Below the pieces are notes generated by a model. That model ran no database searches. It worked only from the letters and a program-made list of their open reading frames with translations, and had not been told where the DNA came from. Below, one piece after another: positions 48,601 to 59,120 of a DNA stretch of 64,000 nucleotides (the first letter of the stretch is position 1; each line of letters begins with the position of its first letter). Origin of the DNA: Vanessa cardui. Lineage: Eukaryota; Arthropoda; Insecta; Lepidoptera; Nymphalidae. The DNA lies in assembly GCF_905220365.1 (NCBI RefSeq), contig NC_061126.1, positions 7,564,001 to 7,628,000 on the forward strand. Direction: 5' to 3'. Made by a program: the position numbers and the translations under genes.

Positions 48601-51195
48601 TCATAATACCAATTAATTTTGTGAAATTACAATACAAAACACATATTTACTGTTTTTAGTTGTTTGTTTTTCTTGGATGCCTGTATAATTTTAGTTTACT
48701 TACCACCTCCGAACACGACTTTCGGTTCCTTGACGGTAGCGGCGAGAACGCACAGAGCATCGTGTAATGAGCGTTCAGCTTCGTCGATAACTTGTTGCGT
48801 CGCTCCACGGATGACTATTGTGCACGCCGAGCCCAATTCTACTCCAGAGAAACGGATCAGACACTCATCACCGATAAGTACCTGTAAACAATTGAGTCAT
48901 AAGCATCAGACAATACAATAACTCACATGCTACTATTTTCATAAAAAAATATTATAAAAAAAAAAATTTTGGTAAATACTGTTTTCAAAAATAATTTCAT
49001 GTCTTACTATGTCACAAAAATAGAGTATAAATCTAACTAATATTGTTGTGTTCTGAAGTCATGGTGGTCACTGTCAAGGGAGACAAGCTCTGTAACACTA
49101 GGAAGTTTTAAGAAGCAAATCTGTGACACCCACCAAAGACTAAAAGGACCCACTAATCATAAGTGAATAATATTGTATTTATTGTAATTTTACAATTACG
49201 TACCTGTTCAATGACTTTGCAATGCCCAAGCTTTACTTTTTCAGGTGAGTCAAAAGTAGATACAATCTCTCCTCCGGTCACAAGTGCCAGTCGCTCAATG
49301 CCATCAAAATCTGCATGTTCAATAGCCATCACACCAGCATCAGCAAACAGCTGCTCGGGGTAGTTATAAATAAGTTGCCTGTAATAAAAAAATCAATACT
49401 TATACTACATTATATTGGAAAATATTTCAAATCATTGACACTGATTTACTCAGATATTAGAAATCACTTTATAATACTTTATAAGCTGATTATTAGCTTA
49501 GGTCATGCACAACTAAAAAACCTGAATGCTTTATTCTCAATAAAAAATCAATTTTTTGAATGACAAATTGCAAACTCATACATAATTGTTGCACAAAATC
49601 TTTAAAATCCTAAACATTTAAGTGTATGTAACTCAGTACAGTTTCTCCGTAAAGGTTGTCATCAATGCGCCACCTCAATGCTTTATTTTAAACAGTTATG
49701 GTATAGTAATAACACAGTAACAACTTCAGTGCAATATATGTCAATTATTAGGTTTATTTTCATTGTCATTGTCAACTTTTTGAAAATTATTACTGAAGTT
49801 TTATTTTTGTTTACTCACCTATTAATGAAGACATTGCATTTATGAGAAAGGATTTTGTTTACTTTGTCCTTCATTTTTTCTTTCTCAGCAACTTCTAATT
49901 CTGCAATTTTGGCCATTGAGTCTACTTTAATTGTTGAACCAAAGACTTTAATTTTATCAGTATCCATAGGCGTGTTTGCAATAAGGATGTTTGCATTTTC
50001 TATACGCTTAGGCTGGTGAACACCCACCTAAAAAAAAAAGATAAATATATTTATAAAAATGTTATCAGTGACCACGATGAACACACATTTGACAGTCCAA
50101 ATAATTTGTACTGTACAAAGTATATAACATAATTTACCTTTTTGTTTAATAGGAAGCCTTTGTCGAGGAAAGATTCTTCCAGCAATCCTCCAGAGATCTT
50201 GATGATCTGGATAGCTTTTAGATTTCCTGAGCCTTTCAGTCTAAGAACTGCATCTACTGCTAATTTTGTGAAATGCCTAGAAATAAAATAATAAATTAAT
50301 TTAATTTAATTAACTATAAATTATATTCAAGTATATAACAATAAAATAAAGTATCTCACTCTTTATGATTTGATAGAATTTTTGAGCTCAAAGTAGTCCT
50401 CGCAATGTTTTCCAAGTCAGCTCTCAAGGCAGCATCATTCATGTTTTTGTCATGGTCAAAACTAGTATCAGCGAGTGCCTGCCTAGCAGCATCAACTGCA
50501 ATGCGCCAACCAACAATAATTGTCTGAGGGTGAAGCTTCTGCTCCACCAATTTCTCAGCTTCTCGGAGTAACTCAGCAGCTGTGAATTGAGAATAATATG
50601 ATGAATATTAATAGTACTGAACATAATCATCATCGTAATTAAATGTCAACATTTTTTCATGTGAAAATTGCAATAAAATATTCTGTACCTAATACTGTAA
50701 CAGAAGTTGTTCCATCACCAACTTCTTCATCTTGAACCTTTGACATATCAACTAAGATTTTAGCGGCTGGATTGTCCACACCAACCGACTTCAAAATTGT
50801 AGCACCATCATTTGTGACTTCAACCTTAAACAAAGGAAAAATTAAAAAAATTGCTTGGTATAAAAACATCTGAGCAATGACACTTCAGAAACATACCTGT
50901 CCTGCGTTTCTGCCATAAGAAACCAGTATTTTGTCCATTCCTTTAGGTCCAAGGGTACTTTTTACTAAATCACCAATTGCTATCGCTCCGATGAAACTAG
51001 ACATGCGAGCTACCTCGGCTTTTTCTTCTTCTGCCTCATTTTTTAATATTCTAATGGGATTGAGTGAAACCTGAGCGTAAAATAAGAATTAATTACAAAA
51101 ATGTGCACATGTGCGGCACCTACACTTTTTTCACTAAAAAGTAATAATTCAATTTTATGTTGCCTATGACATATGCATATCATTCTACGTACCAT
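45611..51195 (-). CDS. CCT2: T-complex protein 1 subunit beta (CCT2), ten coding exons
   Basis: Beta subunit of the cytosolic group II chaperonin TRiC/CCT, which folds actin, tubulin and other proteins using ATP. Coding exons on the minus strand: 51193-51195, 50897-51070, 50689-50824, 50360-50579, 50138-50276, 49819-50027, 49204-49378, 48704-48881, 47642-47845, 45611-45783. They sum to 1611 nt (536 codons plus stop), the family's usual length; every intron is GT-AG and phases join exactly. Motifs: DLVKSTLGPKGMDKIL (exon 2) and GDGTTS (exon 3) of the ATP site, SSKILSNHK (exon 4), NTPMDTDKIKVFG (exon 6), RGATQQ (exon 8), GGG plus DNAGYDS (exons 8-9), and the C-terminal end RRRGPDRRPC. Odd points: exon 1 codes only ATG, and exon 9 is very GC-rich with many Ala/Arg residues. 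Introns 8 and 9 hold transposon remnants. No disabling change seen. Confidence 0.97.
46954..47515. mobile_element. pogo/Tigger-like DNA transposon remnant in CCT2 intron 9
   Basis: Ends are inverted repeats: CAGTGTAAACTCTTTATAAC at the left (46954-46973) and CAGTGTAAACTCGTTATAAC on the other strand at the right (47496-47515), with one difference. Inside, ATAACGATAGACTCTCTATAA (from 46986) recurs as ATAACGATAACTCTCTATAA (from 47447). The stretch 47215-47262 reads EENDLVDETESPP in one frame, similar to the acidic C-termini of jerky/pogo-type transposases, suggesting a shortened former autonomous copy. No clear TA duplication is seen at the left flank. The terminal CAGTGTAAACTCnTTATAAC resembles insect Tigger-like elements; class assignment is by that resemblance. 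Confidence 0.72.
47918..48640 (-). mobile_element. LINE tail, family E, copy 2, in CCT2 intron 8, split by a SINE
   Basis: On the minus strand it encodes the family E C-terminus (KFKSFVKNTLVEKAYYSIQ) ending TAA, then GCCGGTTCTTCTCGG and GAACCGGTGGTAG, ending in TTTGATTTTGATTTTGAAT repeats at the left edge (about 47918-47945). The proximal part is interrupted by a family A SINE at 48299-48587. The right (5') boundary is uncertain, between about 48600 and 48660. It lies wholly in intron 8 and does not touch the exon 8 or 9 splice sites. Confidence 0.85.
48299..48587 (+). mobile_element. SINE family A, copy 4, nested in LINE, 10-bp target duplication
   Basis: 289 bp in plus orientation with A-box-like TGGCCCAGTGA and B box GGTTCAAACCC, ending TTTACAGGCTGTTGTTG. 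Flanked by TATGACCGCT at 48289-48298 and 48588-48597. The duplicated target belongs to the family E LINE tail, so the SINE is younger than the LINE. Antisense to CCT2 transcription. Confidence 0.95.
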
Positions 51196-51298
51196 ATTGA
51201 TAATTTCAGTTGTTTTACGAATAAAATAAAACTTTCGACTAAAGGCACTAACCAATATTATAATACTTAGGCAAAGAGCTTTAAGAACGACTCAGACT

Positions 51299-52124
51299 CA
51301 GTGTTGCCAACTTTTTTTTTTGGAAGATCGTACCATAAAGTAGAAAAGATCGTATTTTACCAATATTTCAAGGAAAAAAGTAGTACATAATGAAATTTCA
51401 ATAAAACAAGGTAGATTGTTTTAAAACGATATATAATTATAATTTAGGATCAATAGGACATAAATAAACATAAAACTTTAACATTTATAAATAATTTTGT
51501 ATATTTTTAAATATAATATGTGGTCAATTAAAAATTTTCTAATATTCTTTTAAATATTCTTTAATATTGTAGAAAGTAGTTTTTGTTTCTCAGGGTAAAT
51601 TTAACTTTCCAACAGAGAAATAATTTTTGAAATCGGTAAAGTAGTTTCAGATTTTGTAATATTAGTATAGATATACAAACCTTAAATTTAGGTATTTGAG
51701 GCGATTTGTTAATAACTCAGCTATATTGCGCACTACTAAGAGCTTATTTATAATATACTTTTATTTATAATACAACACTATTGACTAAAACACTTAACTA
51801 TTTATTTATTTTTATTTATTTATTTTGTACCGGGATTCCCACTCCCATTGACATTGTTGAGTCCACAGAACACATATACTAAATACTCACACGCTGCGTA
51901 TTTCAATAAAGTGTAAATGAGATAGATTAAAAAATATTGTTGCATTGCTTCATAAAGAGAAAAAAAGTTCAGCTCGTTCAAATCTTTTATTTTTTTTTTT
52001 TATATAAGGATATATTTGAAAAGATCGTACATTTTGCGTACGATTTCGATTATTCGATCGTACATCGTACAAGAGCAAAAAAGGTCGTATAAATACGATT
52101 CAAATCGTACGGTTGGCAACACTG
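51299..52124. mobile_element. hAT-type non-autonomous element just upstream of CCT2
   Basis: 826 bp flanked by a perfect 8-bp direct repeat CTCAGACT (51291-51298 and 52125-52132). Its terminal inverted repeats are a perfect CAGTGTTGCCAAC (13 bp). Subterminal zones carry repeated GATCGTA/TCGTAC motifs (about 51325-51355 and 52021-52112). The interior is AT-rich with no open frame, so it depends on a foreign transposase. The left end lies about 100 bp upstream of the CCT2 initiator ATG, in what must be promoter or 5' untranslated sequence. Perfect target duplications suggest a fairly recent insertion. Confidence 0.93.
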
Positions 52125-52132
52125 CTCAGACT

Positions 52133-52800
52133 CATGCATGAAAGATTCAAGATTTGCCATAGATAGAAAACAAAAGCATGATCATAACCACAGATTAAGA
52201 AATTGATCGATACAGATTATAAATGTTTTTAATAAACAAATGAATAAATAAGAAATACATAATGTAAAATATTACGTTATTTTGATTTTTAATAATATTT
52301 CTATTATTTTAGTTAACTTGATAACTTAGAATAATTGACAAAAAATATTATTTTAATCAACATTCCTGTTTCATTCAATAAATAAATAAAAATAAGCGAA
52401 TGATTGCATAGAGCAATATTTATTATAAATTTCCATTTGCCAGTATTAATTTATAGAAAGTCTAAACGTAATCAATATGATTCAAGGCACTATTTGATTA
52501 TATAATATTCATTTCTTGTTATTCATTTTAAAAAATCACAATTTTTATGAATTGTTTTTAATTAATTTTAAATACAGTTATGTGTAATAAATTACAATAA
52601 TAATTGGTATGTACGTGTTACATAAATAAATAATGGAACTATAATAAAATATATTTTTTATCTGTGAATGAATCAGTCTTCAACACTCAAACTATTTTAA
52701 TGATATAGTGAAGTTGTGAACGCCATTTTTGTTTGTGAGTAATTGACTATAGTATTTTTAAGTTATAGCATTGTAAAGATATTACCACAAAACAGCAAAT
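52133..52800. promoter_or_regulatory. intergenic region upstream of synaptobrevin
   Basis: AT-rich DNA between the hAT element and the synaptobrevin start codon. It must contain the 5' untranslated region and probably the promoter, but no clear TATA box or initiator could be fixed. The start context is CAGCAAATATGG. Confidence 0.4.
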
Positions 52801-53163
52801 ATGGAAAATCAAGGCGGAACTTCGGGTCCTAGAGTAAGCGATAAACGCTTAGCACAAACTCAGGCAAAAGTAGATGAAGTAGTTGGAATTATGCGTGTCA
52901 ATGTTGAGAAAGTATTGGAAAGGGATCAAAAGCTGTCCGAATTGGACAATCGTGCTGATGCCCTGCAGCATGGAGCTGCACAATTTGAACAACAGGCTGG
53001 TAAGCTTAAAAGAAAGTACTGGTGGCAAAACTTGAAAATGATGTTGATAATTGGTGCTATTGGTGTTGTTCTGCTTATCATTATAATTGTGTGGGCTACT
53101 TCCGGTCATTCTTCGAGCTCAGCGCCGCCTGCAGTACAACCCACACCCCAACCAGGAACATAA
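52801..53163 (+). CDS. Syb: synaptobrevin / VAMP-like R-SNARE, single coding exon
   Basis: Tail-anchored vesicle SNARE that pairs with syntaxin and SNAP-25-type partners to drive membrane fusion. The 120-residue protein has a short variable N-terminus (1-15), an R-SNARE motif from about 16 to 75 with RLAQTQAKVDEVVGIMR and VEKVLERDQKLSELD, the central zero-layer arginine at residue 41, the juxtamembrane LKRKYWWQNLK (69-79), and a membrane anchor at about 80-98 (MMLIIGAIGVVLLIIIIVW). A Ser/Pro-rich luminal tail of 22 residues follows. The juxtamembrane WW and GIMRVNVEKV sequence suggest the ubiquitous insect Syb rather than the neuronal form (from memory of fly proteins). No introns interrupt the coding region. 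Start: first ATG of the frame, in good context. Head to head with CCT2. The minus-strand frame 52849-53109 is its shadow. Confidence 0.95.
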   Translation: MENQGGTSGPRVSDKRLAQTQAKVDEVVGIMRVNVEKVLERDQKLSELDNRADALQHGAAQFEQQAGKLKRKYWWQNLKMMLIIGAIGVVLLIIIIVWATSGHSSSSAPPAVQPTPQPGT

Positions 53164-53379
53164 TTTTGAAAGCGATTTGATTAATTTGCTACACCTGTTC
53201 TACAACTACCTAACTAGTATGATTCATACGAAAACAATGCTTGACTAACTATAAAGACAAAAGTCAAAATATTTTGTAATTATATTACCTTCAGATTTTT
53301 AAAAGATGTTGGATATTTCATATTTACTTCATATTTACAGTTTTTAAAAGATTTTTAATCTACAAAATCCTATAATGTT

Positions 53380-53385
53380 AATAAA
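53380..53385 (+). terminator. possible proximal poly(A) signal
   Basis: AATAAA about 217 bp past the synaptobrevin stop codon. Use is not demonstrable from sequence. Confidence 0.35.
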
Positions 53386-54052
53386 TTTACAAATTAACCA
53401 GTGCTATTTATATCTTTGAGTAAATGTTGAATGTTCTACTATTTTTGTATGTATACAAATTGATCTAACAAGCTATTAGTAAATTTATGTATGTATTATG
53501 CCAACTGTGAAAATGTACACAAACAAGACTAAAATTAGATATCTATGCATAAATTATCTAAGATGATTTTCAGAGCTTAATTGTGAGCCTGATATAATAA
53601 GGAACTGATTGTAACTATTAATATTATATAATTGGAGGTAATGGTAAAGGTGTTTCATAATTACCTATATAAACTAGTTATTTTTGTTGTATAGTTATAA
53701 ATGTCATTAAATCATTAAATGATCAATTTGACTATTGTCTACTCTTGAAATTCCATTTGTTAAGCACAATGTATAAACTGCAGCAGCACAAATTTAGTTA
53801 TTAAACATTTAGTTGTAACATGATATTCTTAACATATTTTTGTCCGTATATTGTAAGGGGATCTTGTTCATTTATTTTATTTGCATTTCTATTAGATTTT
53901 TATACAGCCAATGGGACCAAAAATTCTGTTTGCAACATAAAATGTCTAAGGTCCTTCAATATTATCACCATCGTTAAAAGTGTAAGTTAATGTTGTATAT
54001 TAAATTTATATTACTTATCTTTATCTAGTTGTTTTATATAATATAAATGAAA

Positions 54053-54058
54053 AATAAA
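54053..54058 (+). terminator. possible distal poly(A) signal
   Basis: AATAAA followed by GTATTTATTCTACAGTTCTG and a T-rich stretch. It may define a long 3' end of the synaptobrevin transcript. Confidence 0.35.
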
Positions 54059-54060
54059 TG

Positions 54061-55020
54061 TATTTATTCTACAGTTCTGTAGTTCTGTCTCATATTCTTA
54101 TCAGAATTTTCTAGATCTTTATATATTATCAATATTTAAAGACGAGATAAAGGTGAGTGAGTAGTGCAATACATGAATAAGATAATTTATTTTGAAATTT
54201 CATACAAAACTTATTTAAATTATTATTTAATACCTACATTATTGAAAAGATTATATTAAAACACAAACAACATTTTATGCATGGTATAGCTTTTTTTATC
54301 AGTTTAGGCTATAAATTATTAATAAATATTCGATCTGTCTTTAAGACTTTGGAAAGTGGTAAAATAATAGTTTATTCAATAACTAAATGTTAAATCGTTT
54401 ATTGCTGCTTTAGCTAAAAAAAAACATTTTTTTAAAGATATAAGTTAAAATTTGATTTTGTTTGCAATGTATATGTTACTAAAAAGACAAGATTTTATTT
54501 ACTTATTATATCAGCTGTGCAAGTAGGCAACAGTGTGTTGTATATATAGAGGGCGCAGCTGAAAATAACTTAAAATGCAGAACACCAAATGTTTGTTTTT
54601 TTGATAGCAGTGGTTTCATTGATGGCGAAGACAGAAGTGGTGATGACACTTACAGATTTCGATTTTACAATTGCTTCGAGTTTTATCAGTGTTCCAGTCT
54701 ATGATTGTGCATTTTCCTACTTACTTTATTTATTCGTTTTAACTATTAAATTCTCTTTAAAATTGAGTTTTATGTTATGCGGTTCTTTCGCATAGTGTCC
54801 TTCGAGACATTTTCTATCTGTTACTTGAGTTGTACGTAATACTGAACGAAATTGATATACATGTGTCGGGATATTTTCTTTTCAGTGTATTCGTTATTAG
54901 ACCTGATAATTGATATTAAGAATGTATCAATCTTATGACTAAAAAGGAGTGTGATTCAATTGGACCTAAATAATTAAGTCAAGTAGAGTTAGATGTTGTA
55001 GATCCCAGTAGGTTTATATA
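54061..55020. other. AT-rich DNA, nothing recognised
   Basis: The frame 54589-54795 is hydrophobic but has no start context, splice partner or family motif that I can identify. Confidence 0.45.
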
Positions 55021-55320
55021 ACAACAACAACAGCCTGTAAATTCTCACAGCTGGGCTAAAGGCCTCCTCTCCCTTTGTGGAGAAAGTTTGGAACATATTC
55101 CATCACGCTGTTCCAATGCGGGTTGGTGGAATGCACATGTGGTAGAATTTCTATGAAATTTGTCACATGCATGTTTCCTCACGATGTTTTCCTTCACCGC
55201 TGAGCACGAGATGAATTATAAAGACCAATTAAGCACATGAATCAGTGGTGCTTGCCTGGGTTTGAACCCGCAATCATCGGTTAAGATGCACGCATTCTAA
55301 CCACTGGGCCATCTCGACTC
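55021..55320 (-). mobile_element. SINE family A, copy 5
   Basis: Full-length in minus orientation: tail ACAACAACAACAGCCTGTAAA at the left, head at the right with TGGCCCAGTGG and GGTTCAAACCC on the minus strand and end GAGTCGAGATGG. Very close to the copies at 7928 and 48299. Target duplication not clear. Confidence 0.93.
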
Positions 55321-55439
55321 TATTTTCTGTTTTTGTATTACATCAATAACTTTTATTTCTTGAGTTTTTGTATTACATCAATAACTTTGTTTAGGTATAT
55401 GATCTTTCCCTACTTTTTTTTCTTAGGTGGAAAGTTTAT

Positions 55440-55700
55440 TATAAATATATTTTCTCAGGTCCTACTCCCAGTAAGCGATAAGTACGCTATTAAGGTGTTG
55501 TATACGCCAAAAAATGGAACTCTACCAGCAAACGTATTTCCCCTTTTATAACCTGGGTGTCTTCAAACGAGACGTGAAGAGGCGTCTTACGAGGTTGCGG
55601 GCATAGCGAGGGCGACTAGTGTAGCTCATTCTTGCCGACTACTGGTCGTCTTCGCGTTTGGAATCCACTACACTTCGCATTCACTTCAGGTGGAGTGAGA
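55440..55700 (+). mobile_element. LINE 3' fragment with frameshifted RT C-terminus
   Basis: The sequence reads LPANVFP in one frame and, one frameshift later, YNLGVFKRDVKRRLTRLRA ending TAG near 55606, followed by CGACTAGTGTAGC and GCATTCACTTCAGGTGGAGTGAGAG. This resembles the end of a common lepidopteran non-LTR reverse transcriptase, not the same family as F or E. Boundaries are approximate. Confidence 0.6.
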
Positions 55701-57261
55701 GTTCACGTGAAAATTATACATCATACTACTATGATGTATAGTGTGCATCGGTTTATTTCATACAGTTTAATCGATTTACTATTATAAACATAGATAGGTA
55801 CGCTAAATGTATATTTTATTATAATACATACCATGTTTTCAATAATCATATTTAATAATTTTTATACAAGTAGACCACAATCAAAAAAGTTGATCATTAA
55901 TCCGGTGGATCGTAGAGTCAGTTCTCTACATAACATTAATTCCAAATTATTTTATTACACTTAGAAATATAAATCTATGCGCTATTGCGAATGTGGTAAA
56001 CTTAATAAAATATTCCAAAATTATAAGTAGTGTACCTAATTAGGATTTCAGCGTAATAATTATAAGGATGACGACATTAACTATAAGCTAGCGTTTGTCA
56101 TACATAAATTAGTTCGTGTTATGCATAGTGGTATCGAAAGCTGTAGGAAGTTTATTTGGACATGTTCAACTTTTTTTTCCTTTTGCGTAATGATTACGAT
56201 TCTACGCCCACTTACAATAACCATTGAACCAAGATGTACATAAATGGCAATCGGTAGTATTGAGTCAATATACTGTGAAAAAAGACATAAAAACACATTC
56301 CAAATTTCTTTAGTTGTTTTAAAATTGAATACGATTCACTATTATATTTAAAAGTGTAAGATATAGAGACCGCTTTGTGAGCAGTACTACTAGTTTGACA
56401 TTGACATTTATTTGTTTTCCTCTAAGCAATATCTCTTCCCGAAACTTCCGTATCGTTTTATCTTTTGAGTTTTGAATTACCTATTTTTTTTCTACTAGAA
56501 TGTAGAACACAACTTCATATTCAGCCATACATGAACGCGACGTCTTATCAAGAGTTACACATTCATAACGCATACAATAAATTTCGTATCTTTACTGCAG
56601 AATAAGATTGATACGTAATGGTCGTTTCAAATAAGGATTACTGAAGTCGAAGAGGCTGCTCAAAAAGCAGCAAAGGTAGCTTTTGCATGTCTTTGCACCA
56701 CATTGTTTCACAACCAAGGTGCGTACGATGTCTCCTCCCCCTGATATCGAAGAGTTACCGGACGCCAGTAGTACAAATATAACTAAATAGTACCTATGTA
56801 TATTATACTTAAGAATTCTCTCTTATAATAGGATGTATAGAAAAACACAATAATATACAAGATTGACAAAAATAAAATATATTAATATCAAAATAACAAT
56901 AAAAAAACTTGATTCAAATAACAAATGTAAGAACAAACTTTAAATAACTATACCGTCGAAAATATGCACAAGGTCAATGAACCAGATTAAATAAAACAGG
57001 AACCGTCACTTTATTTAACTCGGCAATATTCTTTAAGTAGGTAGACCTGTGTATAATGTCATTTAGTTTAGTTCATTTGAAGAATTAACTCATTATAATC
57101 ATTTAAAATTAATTTTATTATTATTTATTCATTGAATTTGATTAAAAGTTTATTTAGTATATGGAATAATGATAGATAAAAAGAAAATTTTAAGTTAAGA
57201 ACTTTAACTCAAGAATTATATATTACTCCTTGATCATTACTTGTGTACTAGTTGGTATCAA
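55701..57261. other. AT-rich DNA, nothing recognised
   Basis: The minus-strand frame 56081-56296 has no motif. A moderately GC-rich patch at 56640-56770 (GAAGAGGCTGCTC, GTCTCCTCCCCCTGATATCG) matches nothing I know. Confidence 0.45.
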
Positions 57262-57500
57262 ATCAAATAAAAATAAATTGTTCAAGTAGACTTTTACGAG
57301 CACTTTTGAACAAATGTATAAAATATTTAATATAACTATCCGGCCTGAAAGTCAAAGAGCTGTACGCTTTATATTATCTATATTATTTTGTATTGAATAA
57401 TATGCTTTTTTATTGCTTAATTTATTTTTATAAATGATTTCAATTTAAGAATCAGCAAAGTTAAAAATATCTGTGGAATTTTAAGCTGTGGATTTTAAAC
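57262..57500 (-). mobile_element. degraded LINE tail, family E, copy 3
   Basis: ATCAAATCAAATAAAAATAAATTGTTCAAGTAGACTTTTACGAGCACTTTTGAA-type sequence at the left and AATAATATGCTTTTTTATTG, GATTTCAATTTAAGAATC and GCAAAGTTAAAAATATCTGTGGAATT at the right match the copy at 47918-48290 in the same order and orientation. The central GAACCGGTGGTAG part is deleted. Coding content is broken. Confidence 0.8.
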
Positions 57501-58954
57501 TGCCAAAGAGGGATTTTTGACTTTGAAGAGTCGGAAACTTAGCATTGTAGGCTTATTTAAATTATTTATTATTCTTAAGTCTCGTGCACATACAATGATT
57601 ATTATCGCTGATTCTATCAAAATGATCAATGTAAGTATGAATAAACCAAAGTATTTTTGAATGTATAACTAATTATACAAGATATGTATTACGTATAAAA
57701 TGTAATGAGCAATGAAGTTGTATTCAAACCTGTGCAAAAAAAAATATTGTACTCATACTACATGTACATCAGTGTTACACTGAGACATTTACGTATTTAA
57801 ACAGTATACATACTAATATAGCACAGTATAAATCATAATAATGATTATGATTTACAATAATTTCCTTGTTGTCGCCTGCCTAATTATGTAGGCTACTGGC
57901 TTATATAGGTTATTGTTGTTCCAGTTCGAAGGGAATAGTGAGTCAGTCAGTCAGTAATTACAGGCAGCGCGTTGGTGTAAAGAACTGTTTATTTCTGACA
58001 GCGCCAATGTTTATGGTCAAATCAATTCAAATAATATCATCGATACTGACCACTTACCGTCATGTGACCGAATTGGTCGTTTTCATATACCACATTGTAT
58101 TAGTGATTATAAACATTTAAAAATCTTACAATTACAATGTGAGATAATAGCTTTAAGTAGGTATATTACAAGGTCACCTGCGACTGTGATATATAATGAA
58201 CTATAGAACAACAATGATATCTCGTTAATTGAGTTGAGTGGATGTGATAACAAGCTTATTAATGAACTGGTTCTGTAGGTACCATTAATAAAATTTGTTT
58301 TGGATTATAGTTATTTAGGTGATGTTTCGCATGTACATAAGTAGTTAGATGTATGTAAATGCTAACAATGGTGTAATTTTTAATGTTGAGTCGAATACCT
58401 AGGGCTTACACTGATCTTTATTTGGACCAATGTCTGGTAAAGTAAACAAAATGAAAAAACAAAACAAGTGATCAGTTTAACTAATTTAAAAAAATATACT
58501 CATAACCTAAATAAAATGATATTCGTAAATATATATGTCACATTTTTAGACTTTATGCAAATATATATAATCGGTGATAAAAAATTTAAGACTATTCCAT
58601 AGAACAAGTTCATATAACAAGTAATTAATTAATTACACTCACGAAGGCGCGTCCCTTCAGTTTATGTTATCGTTGGTCGTACGAGTGACGTCCGTGTTTG
58701 CAAAATGTCTTAACTGCGTGAGACGATTAAGTGTAGACAGACTAATTGATTTTGTCACAACCAATTACAAGATGTCTCAAAATAATGTTTATATTTTTAG
58801 TCGACAACATGAGAAATAAGATATCTATATTTTTTTCTACATTGATTATCAAAGTAAAGTGTTTGTGATAATATATTTAGAACAATAATATCTTCTATAT
58901 TCAGATTTACGGCATTTATGTAGTTCAACAGCAAATTTTACAATGTCAGGTTGA
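57501..58954. other. AT-rich DNA, nothing recognised
   Basis: A short GTCAGTCAGTCAGT run at about 57941-57954 is the only structured sequence seen. Confidence 0.45.
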
Positions 58955-59120
58955 CTTCGTGAGCCAGTGTTACTACAGGCACAAGGGACATAACATCTTA
59001 GTTCCCAAGGATGGTGGCACATTGACGATGTAAGGAATAGTTAATATTTCTTCCAGCGTCATTGTCTATGGGCGATGGTGACCACTTACCATCAGGTGGC
59101 CCATATGCTCGTCCGTCAAT
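58955..59120 (+). repeat. repeat family B, copy 4
   Basis: GTGAGCCAGTGTTACTACAGG, GACATAACATCTTAGTTCCCA, the stem-loop at 59020-59064 and GGTGGCCCATATGCTCGTCCG occur in the same order as the reverse complement of 14190-14360. Truncated at the left relative to that copy, and without a clear poly-A tail at the right. Confidence 0.82.

Larger units (their letters stand above)
53164..54058 (+). other. probable synaptobrevin 3' untranslated region
   Basis: AT-rich sequence without open frames or repeats downstream of the stop codon. Perfect AATAAA hexamers occur at 53380-53385 and 54053-54058, so a short (about 230 nt) and a long (about 900 nt) 3' region are both possible. Confidence 0.5.

Noticed and set aside
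52849..53109. Minus-strand 86-codon frame
   Set aside because: Lies wholly antisense to the synaptobrevin coding exon.
54589..54795. Hydrophobic 68-codon frame downstream of synaptobrevin
   Set aside because: Poor start context and AT-rich codons give hydrophobic residues by chance; no family similarity.
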